Assembly (NCBI RefSeq): GCF_014204945.1
Contig: NZ_JACHMN010000001.1
Coordinates: 1,054,001 to 1,118,000 of the forward strand
Reading direction: 5' to 3'
Origin: Allocatelliglobosispora scoriae
GTDB taxonomy: Bacteria > Actinomycetota > Actinomycetes > Mycobacteriales > Micromonosporaceae
Length of the DNA: 64,000 nt
Shown: one piece after another, positions 59,004 through 64,000 of the stretch
How the letters are laid out: every line of letters starts with the position of its first letter
How positions within the stretch are numbered: position 1 is the stretch's first letter
Notes under the pieces: generated by a model
What the model was told of the DNA's origin: nothing
The model's input: the letters and a program-made list of their open reading frames with translations, nothing else
The model's database searches: none
Position numbers and translations under genes: made by a program

Positions 59004-60251
59004 TTACGCGGCGGGGTACCACTTCTGGGCGGCGCCGCCGGTGCAGGCCCAGATCTGCAGCTGGGTGCCGTCGGCGGTGCTGCCGCCGGTGGCATCCAGA
59101 CACTTCTGCGACTGCGGGTTGTAGAGCTCGTTGATGCCGGTCCGTTGCCAGACCTGCGCCCCCGAGCCGTTGCAGTCCCAGAGCTGGACCTTCGTGCCGT
59201 TCGCGGTGCCGCCGCTGGCGACATCGAGGCACTTGCCCAGGGCACGGATGTCGCTGCCGATCGTCCACTGCTGGGCGTTGGTGCCGTTGCAGCCCCAGAG
59301 CTGGATCTTCGTGCCGTTCGCCGTACCGGCCGCGTTGACATCGATGCACTTGCCGCCGGGGCCGGTGATCGCCTTGCCGCCGCCGCCGGGACCGCTGGTC
59401 CAGGAGTAGACGCGGACGTAGTCGACCGTCAGCGTCTGCGGGAAGACCGTGCTGGCGTTGGGCGAGCCCGGCCAGTTGCCGCCGACCGCGAGGTTCAGGA
59501 TCATGAAGAACGGGTGGTTGAAGACCCACTGGTTGCCGCCGGCATCGGCGGGCGTCTTGCGGCCGTACTGGATGCCGTCGATGTACCAGGTGATGCTGTC
59601 GGGAGCCCAGTCGACCGCGTAGGTGTGGAACGCGTCGGCGAGGGGCGCGCCGTTGGTGTAGGCCTGGCCGAGACCGCAGCAGCCCGAGTAGCCGGGGCCG
59701 TGCAGGGTGCCGTGCACGATGTTCGGTTCGAAGCCGACGTTCTCCATGATGTCGATCTCGCCGCTCTGCGGCCAGCCGACGCTGCCGATGTTGTCGCCGA
59801 GCATCCAGAACGCGGGCCAGATGCCCTGACCGCGGGGCAGCTTCATCCGGGACTCGAAGCGGCCGTAGGCCTGGGTGAACTTGCCTTCGGTCTTGAGTCG
59901 CGCGGAGGTGTAGGTGCAGCTGCCGTACCAGCAGCCGTATCCGCCGGGGTTCTCCTTGCGGGCGGTGATGACCAGGTTGCCCGCGCCGTCGTGGGCGACG
60001 TTCTGGGTCCTGTTCGTGTAGTACTGCAGCTCGTTGTTGCCGAAACCGCCACCGCCGAGGTCGAAGTTCCACTTGGCGCTGTTGGGACCGGTGCCGGCTG
60101 CGGCGTTGAACTCGTCGGACCAGGTCAGGCCGCCGATCGCGGCGTTGGCGGCGGGGGCGGCGGGTCCGAGCAGCGTGCCGGCGGCAATGAGTGCCGCCGA
60201 CGCGAGGATCACGAGGCCGCGCCGCCGAATACGGCGCAGAGGGACGGTCAT
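59004..60251 (-). CDS. Secreted GH16 beta-glucanase with ricin-type lectin domain
   Basis: A 415-residue exported enzyme. Signal peptide about 1-37 (LVILASAALIAAGTLLGP, cut near ANA). The GH16 domain (about 40-285) has the catalytic ExDxxE motif in SGEIDIMENVG (about 161), FWMLGDN and WYIDGIQYGRK, as in laminarinases (beta-1,3-glucanase). A CBM13 lectin follows (about 290-415) with three repeats of KCIDVNAAGTANGT type and QQW ends. GAAGGGAG precedes the ATG. It complements the GH64 enzyme in beta-1,3-glucan degradation. Confidence 0.94.
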   Translation of the reverse strand: MTVPLRRIRRRGLVILASAALIAAGTLLGPAAPAANAAIGGLTWSDEFNAAAGTGPNSAKWNFDLGGGGFGNNELQYYTNRTQNVAHDGAGNLVITARKENPGGYGCWYGSCTYTSARLKTEGKFTQAYGRFESRMKLPRGQGIWPAFWMLGDNIGSVGWPQSGEIDIMENVGFEPNIVHGTLHGPGYSGCCGLGQAYTNGAPLADAFHTYAVDWAPDSITWYIDGIQYGRKTPADAGGNQWVFNHPFFMILNLAVGGNWPGSPNASTVFPQTLTVDYVRVYSWTSGPGGGGKAITGPGGKCIDVNAAGTANGTKIQLWGCNGTNAQQWTIGSDIRALGKCLDVASGGTANGTKVQLWDCNGSGAQVWQRTGINELYNPQSQKCLDATGGSTADGTQLQIWACTGGAAQKWYPAA

Positions 60252-60319
60252 GGGAGGGCTCCCTTCGCAGGTGGACCGTGGCGACGGAGGGACGACCCGC
60301 CGGACACGGAATCGATCGA

Positions 60320-60355
60320 AGGTTATGCCTCTCTTAACACTGTTGTCAATTTAAG
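60320..60355 (-). promoter_or_regulatory. Promoter and operator-like repeat of the GH16 gene
   Basis: On the minus strand a TTGACA box (60349-60344) is followed after 17-18 bases by ATAACC/TAACCT. The inverted repeat CTTAA/TTAAG (60333-60337 and 60351-60355) brackets the -35 box. The region abuts the stop codon of the neighbouring gene. Confidence 0.5.
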
Positions 60356-61477
60356 TCACAATGTAAGGCCCTCGCGGGTCTCCGCGACGACCGCCGCCAC
60401 GACGCCGGTCATTCCGGCTCCCTGGCCCAAAGCCCGGCGCTGCCGCTGGGCCGAGCTGCCCCGCCGGAGCAGCGCGTCCACGGCACCCACCACATAGTCC
60501 CGGTCGCCCATCTCGTCCAGTGCGTCACCGACGTGCTTGACGAGGCGGCGCACCAGGTCCGGGGCGGAGACGGACTCCCCCGCGACCGGGTCGACGAGCT
60601 GTCCACGCAGGCCGGACCGGGCCGCTCGCCACGTCGCACCGCGAACCAGCTCGTCGGTGACGGCGGCGGGGGCCTTGCCGGCGGCCTCCTCGGCGGCCGC
60701 GGTCACGACGAGCGCCCGGGCGAGCGCGCTGACGAGGACCACATCCTCCAGGCTCGGGCACGCGTCGGCGATGCGGATCTCCAGCGTCGGGTAGCGGTGC
60801 GACGGGCGCACGTCGTAATAGATCATCCCGTAGTCGCCGATGACACCGGCCTCGATCAGGCGGTCCACCCGCAGCCGGTAGTCGGCGTAGTCCTTGAAGA
60901 CCGGCATCGGGCCCGCCGTCGGCCAGCGCGACACGACGATCGAGCGGTAGCTGGCGTACCCCGTGTCGTTGGATTGGAAGAAGGGCGACCCCGCGGTGAG
61001 CGCGAGCAGCGGGGGGAGCCAGCCCCGCAGGCGCGGGATGAGCCGGATCGCCAGATCCCGGTCCGGTACGCCGACCTGCACCTGACAGGCACAGACCTGC
61101 TGCTCGGTGGCGAGCTGGCGGTACTCGTCGGAGATGCGGCGGTAGCGGTCGTCGGGGTAGACGGGCGCGTTGGAGATGCCCGAGTCGGGCACGGTGCCGG
61201 CGGCGGCGATCCAGAGGCCCAGCCGGTCGGCGGAGGAGATGAGCGAGCTGCGCGACGCGATGAGCGCGCTGCGGACCTCGTCGATCGTCTCGCAGATCGG
61301 GGTGGCCGTCTCGATCATCGAGCGCTTGAACTCCTGCTGGGCGGTGTTGACCCGCTCAGCCGCCTCGACCGGTGCCTCCTCCATGATCTGCCGTGACGCG
61401 GGCGCCAGCCGTCCTGTCTCCGGGTTGAGGATGTGGAACTCCTCCTCCACCCCCACCGTCATGCCGACCTGATCCAT
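60356..61477 (-). CDS. YbdK-type carboxylate-amine ligase (glutamate-cysteine ligase 2 family)
   Basis: A 373-residue ATP-grasp-like ligase. The family start is MTVGVEEEFHILNPETG, preceded by five residues if the first ATG is used; GGAGG is only one base before that ATG, so the second start is possible. Further landmarks are SSADRLGLWIAAAGTVP, CQVQVGVPDRDLAI, PSHRYPTLEIRIADACP. E. coli YbdK makes gamma-glutamylcysteine weakly; the actinobacterial role is unclear (EgtA- or mycothiol-unrelated). Confidence 0.88.
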   Translation of the reverse strand: MDQVGMTVGVEEEFHILNPETGRLAPASRQIMEEAPVEAAERVNTAQQEFKRSMIETATPICETIDEVRSALIASRSSLISSADRLGLWIAAAGTVPDSGISNAPVYPDDRYRRISDEYRQLATEQQVCACQVQVGVPDRDLAIRLIPRLRGWLPPLLALTAGSPFFQSNDTGYASYRSIVVSRWPTAGPMPVFKDYADYRLRVDRLIEAGVIGDYGMIYYDVRPSHRYPTLEIRIADACPSLEDVVLVSALARALVVTAAAEEAAGKAPAAVTDELVRGATWRAARSGLRGQLVDPVAGESVSAPDLVRRLVKHVGDALDEMGDRDYVVGAVDALLRRGSSAQRQRRALGQGAGMTGVVAAVVAETREGLTL

Positions 61478-61536
61478 GCCTCCTTACTACCCGCACAGGC
61501 GACATGTCATACCTGCTTTGCCCGGAGCCGCCAATT

Positions 61537-62025
61537 TCAGGCCCGGGAAAAGCTCCAGCTCACCATCTCGCCGTCGCGGTAGGGCATGTATCCGTGGAAC
61601 GGCGGCTCGTCGTCGAAGACCATCGGCAGCCACAGCGCGTCGCTCTCCCACATCGGCACCGAGTCGAGCTCGTCGACGCCGGTCCAGACCAGGGTGCCCT
61701 CGTCGTTGCCCCCGTGGGCCTCGCCCTCGAAGGAGTCGACCCGGAAGACGAAGCAGAACCAGTCCTGGCCGCCTTTGCCGAACCCGGTCCAGGAGACGGT
61801 GCCGCGCAGCACCACGTCGCGGGCGACGAGCCCGGACTCCTCGGCGATCTCGCGGACGACGCCGGAGACCACGTCCTCGTCCCGCTCGACCCGGCCGCCC
61901 AGGCCCAGGTGCTTGCCGAAGTGGATGTCGCCGGGCCGCTTGTCGCGGTGGATGAGCAGCACCCGCCGCCGATCCGGCGAGACGACGTAGGCGAGCGTCG
62001 CGACGACCGGCATCAACGACGTCAC
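61537..62025 (-). CDS. NUDIX hydrolase
   Basis: A 162-residue protein with a full Nudix box, GGRVERDEDVVSGVVREIAEE then SGL (about 42-65). RRVLLIHRDKRPGDIHFGKHLGLG and the C-terminal GEMVSWSFSRA resemble the MTH1/8-oxo-dGTP diphosphatase subgroup. It would hydrolyse a damaged or unusual nucleotide. The GTG start overlaps the upstream reductase stop (GTGA), supporting this start over the ATG four codons on. Last gene of the folP2-type operon. Confidence 0.9.
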   Translation of the reverse strand: MTSLMPVVATLAYVVSPDRRRVLLIHRDKRPGDIHFGKHLGLGGRVERDEDVVSGVVREIAEESGLVARDVVLRGTVSWTGFGKGGQDWFCFVFRVDSFEGEAHGGNDEGTLVWTGVDELDSVPMWESDALWLPMVFDDEPPFHGYMPYRDGEMVSWSFSRA

Positions 62026-62675
62026 TCGCCGCTCCTGACCGAGTAGCGCAGGTAGAGCAGCTCGCCGTCGGTGAGCGCGTGGCGGATCCGCAGCGCCTGC
62101 GGGTCGAAGCGCTCCCCCGCGATGATCCGGCCCGGGCCGGGACCGACGAGCAGCGGGCTCAGCGTCAGGAAGAGCTCGTCGACATCTCCGGCGGCGGCGA
62201 GCGCGCCGAAGGTGTGCGGGCCGCCCTCGCAGAGGATCTGCGGCAGGCCGAGCGCGGCCAGCTCCGCCTTGGCCTTGGCCGAGTCGGTCAGCACGATCGG
62301 ATCACCGGCGAGGACCTTCTCGGGCACGTCGCCGGAGCGGGTCAGGACCGCCATGCGCGGGTTGGGAGCGAGCCCCCGGGCCACCCGCCAGGCCTGAGCC
62401 GCCTCGGCCAGCTCGATGGGGCCGTAACCCTCGGCGCGGATCGTGCCCGCGCCGACCAGCACGACATCGGCGTGCAGCCGCAGCCGGGCCATCATCTCCT
62501 GGTCGGTGGCGTTGCCGAGGGCGCCGGAGCGGCCGTCGAGCGTGACGGCGCCGTCGAGCGCGGCGATGAAGTTGACCCGGATCCGGGGGGTCTGGCGGTC
62601 GTCGGGCGCGCAGGCGCCGACGAGAGCCGCCTCGTCGAGGTCGTGGGCGCCGGGCTCCGGCAGCAGCATCCGCAT
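62022..62675 (-). CDS. RibD C-terminal domain reductase (pyrimidine reductase-like)
   Basis: A 217-residue reductase. IRVNFIAALDGAVTLDGRSGALG (strand plus SxDG-like turn), ADVVLVGAGTIRAEGYGP and QILCEGGPHTFGAL with the GGP phosphate loop match the RibD_C domain. No deaminase domain is fused. It follows the folP2-like gene after 3 bases and overlaps the NUDIX gene, so it belongs to a pterin/nucleotide-type operon; it may reduce a pterin or flavin precursor. Confidence 0.9.
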   Translation of the reverse strand: MRMLLPEPGAHDLDEAALVGACAPDDRQTPRIRVNFIAALDGAVTLDGRSGALGNATDQEMMARLRLHADVVLVGAGTIRAEGYGPIELAEAAQAWRVARGLAPNPRMAVLTRSGDVPEKVLAGDPIVLTDSAKAKAELAALGLPQILCEGGPHTFGALAAAGDVDELFLTLSPLLVGPGPGRIIAGERFDPQALRIRHALTDGELLYLRYSVRSGE

Positions 62676-62678
62676 GGG

Positions 62679-63578
62679 CTACAGGTTATGCGTCGTATAG
62701 GACGGCGGGCGCCAGCCCAGGATCGACTCGGTCATCCGGATCGCGTCGACCGACTCCCTGACGTTGTGCATCCGCACGATCCGGGCACCCAGGAACGCGC
62801 AGGCCACCATGGCGGCGAGGCTGCCGGAGAGGCGTTCGCCCCGGGGCCGGTCGAGGGTCTCGCCGACGAAGTCCTTATTGGAGACCGCCGCCAGCGTGGG
62901 GTAGCCGATCTCGGTGATCTCGGCCATCCGCCGGGTCAGCTCCAGCGTGTGGAACGTGTTCTTGTTCAGGTCGTGGCCGGGGTCGATGATGATCTGCTCC
63001 GGGCGTACCCCCCGGGCCAGCGCTACCTCCACGCGGGCCCGCAGCAGCGCGGCGATGTCGCCCGCGACATCGGCGTAGGTCGGCCGCGGGTAGTGCGTCC
63101 GCGGCTGGGCCAGGCTGTGCGTGATGATCAGCTGGGTACGCGGCCGCTGCGCCACCAGGTCCGCCAGGCGCGGATCGTGCAGTCCGGTGGTGTCGTTGAC
63201 GATGCTCGCACCCGCCTCCAGCGCCGCGTGCGCCACCTCGTAGCGGAACGTGTCGACGCTGATCACCAGATCGGGGTGCGCCGCCATCGCGGCCTCGATC
63301 AACGGCATGACCCGGTCGAGCTCCTCGGACGCGGGCAGCTCGCCGTCGTTGGGCGAGAACTTGACCCCGCCGATGTCGACGAGGTCCGCACCGTCGGCGA
63401 CCGCCGCGTCGACGGCCTCGACCGCCTTCTCCAGCGCGTAGGTGGCGCCCTGGTCGTAGAACGAGTCCGGGGTGCGGTTTATCACGGCCATCACGGCGAT
63501 GTGGCGGGCGAAATCGAACTCGCGGGTCCCGATGACGCGCCGGGGTGCGATCAGGTCCGGCAGGAAGAATCCGCTCAT
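62679..63578 (-). CDS. folP2: Dihydropteroate synthase homologue (FolP2-like)
   Basis: A 299-residue TIM-barrel protein. AVINRTPDSFYDQGATY replaces the N-RTPDSFSDGG consensus, and loop 2 reads DIGGVKFSPN instead of the sulfonamide-loop GGESTRPG. SIVNDTTGLHDPRL, IIDPGHDLNKNT and the final RMHNVRES pterin/phosphate site (R.H dyad) are kept. These deviations match mycobacterial FolP2, which appears not to substitute for FolP1. Three bases separate it from the RibD-like gene. Confidence 0.88.
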   Translation of the reverse strand: MSGFFLPDLIAPRRVIGTREFDFARHIAVMAVINRTPDSFYDQGATYALEKAVEAVDAAVADGADLVDIGGVKFSPNDGELPASEELDRVMPLIEAAMAAHPDLVISVDTFRYEVAHAALEAGASIVNDTTGLHDPRLADLVAQRPRTQLIITHSLAQPRTHYPRPTYADVAGDIAALLRARVEVALARGVRPEQIIIDPGHDLNKNTFHTLELTRRMAEITEIGYPTLAAVSNKDFVGETLDRPRGERLSGSLAAMVACAFLGARIVRMHNVRESVDAIRMTESILGWRPPSYTTHNL

Positions 63579-63678
63579 AGGGTGATCTTAGGCTGACGCT
63601 GCGTGGAGGTACGCGTAGTGCCCGGTGGCGAGCGCCCGATAGCATCCGGGTGACGACGCGTGAAGGGCGGTGGCGAGG

Positions 63679-64000
63679 GTGGCAGGTCGAGGCCCGCTCC
63701 GCCTGTTGCTGCTCGCCGCGCTGACGGTCGGCGTCGCCGGGATGCACACGCTCGGCCATGCCGACACCGATCACACCGCCCCTTCGGCCGTCGGCGCGCA
63801 CGCCCAGCCGACCGTGCCGGTCCTCGTCGGCGACGGGCCCGCCGCCGAGACCGAGCCGTGCCTGTGTTTCGACCCGTCGTCGGCCTGCCTCGCCGTGGTC
63901 CGCAGCGGCTGGACGCCGGCCCCTGCGGCCAACCCGGTGACCGGCCCCGCCACCGGCCACGACGTCCACGCCGGGCCGTCCGACCCCACGGCGTCGAGCC
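63679..64000 (+). CDS. DUF6153-like exported protein, 3' truncated by window
   Basis: The frame from GTG 63679 stays open to the window edge. It encodes a short hydrophobic segment (LRLLLLAALTVGVAGMHTLGH) followed by a Pro/Ala/His-rich part containing CLCFDPSSACLAVV. The MHTLGH and MDP..-CLAVL-like pattern matches DUF6153, small actinobacterial membrane proteins that may relate to copper or oxidative chemistry (inference). An in-frame GTG lies 9 bases upstream. GAAGGG is at 63662-63667. Confidence 0.75.
   Translation, partial: MAGRGPLRLLLLAALTVGVAGMHTLGHADTDHTAPSAVGAHAQPTVPVLVGDGPAAETEPCLCFDPSSACLAVVRSGWTPAPAANPVTGPATGHDVHAGPSDPTASS

Noticed and set aside
1-64000. Prophage or integrative element
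   Set aside because: No integrase, transposase, phage structural gene, tRNA attachment site or clear composition change was seen over the window.

Overview
The window is 64 kb of very GC-rich chromosome from a filamentous actinomycete. Many genes start with GTG, many neighbouring genes overlap by 4 bases (ATGA/GTGA), and promoter motifs are sparse. A 10-methyl fatty acid gene pair, ricin-lectin tailed secreted glucanases, an MbtH-containing NRPS and actinobacterial families (DUF6153, CGNR, SHOCT, FolP2-like) suggest Micromonosporaceae or a close relative. That placement is inference; no rRNA or tRNA gene was seen. No integrase, transposase or phage structural gene was recognised.

Layout. 1-5.7 kb: the 3' end of a HelD/HelR-type helicase, a ParA ATPase with a small partner, small secreted or membrane proteins and a class C-type serine hydrolase. 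5.7-16 kb: a compact one-strand biosynthetic cluster (unknown 591-aa protein, MbtH-A-T-C NRPS, sulfotransferase-like protein, two ABC exporters). Its long leader carries a TTGACA promoter and two LacI/CebR-like operators. 16-22.7 kb: a PASTA Ser/Thr kinase, a three-gene sugar-acid operon (enolase-superfamily dehydratase, NAD-dependent epimerase/dehydrogenase, lactonase) and a GGDEF-EAL membrane protein. 22.8-28.6 kb: small regulatory and accessory genes, including a DUF2975/Xre pair, an AbiEii-like nucleotidyltransferase pair and a divergent TetR/DUF2306 pair.

28.6-39.5 kb: an AEC transporter, a GH64 beta-1,3-glucanase with twin GAGAGCGCTCTC operators, and a giant 2653-aa RHS/YD-repeat secreted protein divergent from it. 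39.5-42.7 kb: a xylose/ribose-type ABC importer operon. 42.7-45.3 kb: a repeat-rich region with palindromic REP-like elements, a GC-rich minisatellite and an acyltransferase. 45.3-47.6 kb: an arylsulfatase that appears frameshifted. 47.8-53.2 kb: a saccharopine dehydrogenase-like oxidoreductase, a LURP-one-like protein and a heterodimeric ABC exporter with strongly asymmetric ATP sites. 53.3-57.7 kb: a CGNR regulator with an upstream 32-aa membrane microprotein and repeated GGTGTC operators, then a probable tmsA-tmsB (bfaA-bfaB) pair for 10-methyl fatty acids. 58-64 kb: small conserved proteins, a GH16 beta-glucanase with ricin lectin, a YbdK-type carboxylate-amine ligase, a folP2-ribD-like-NUDIX operon and a truncated DUF6153 gene.

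The most promising undescribed system is the NRPS cluster. Its adenylation domain appears to lack the conserved Asp that holds the alpha-amino group, the module ends in a condensation domain with no thioesterase, and the first gene belongs to no family I recognise. Second is a family of 34-nt half-site palindromes (ten half copies at four intergenic loci). Third is the microprotein-CGNR locus.
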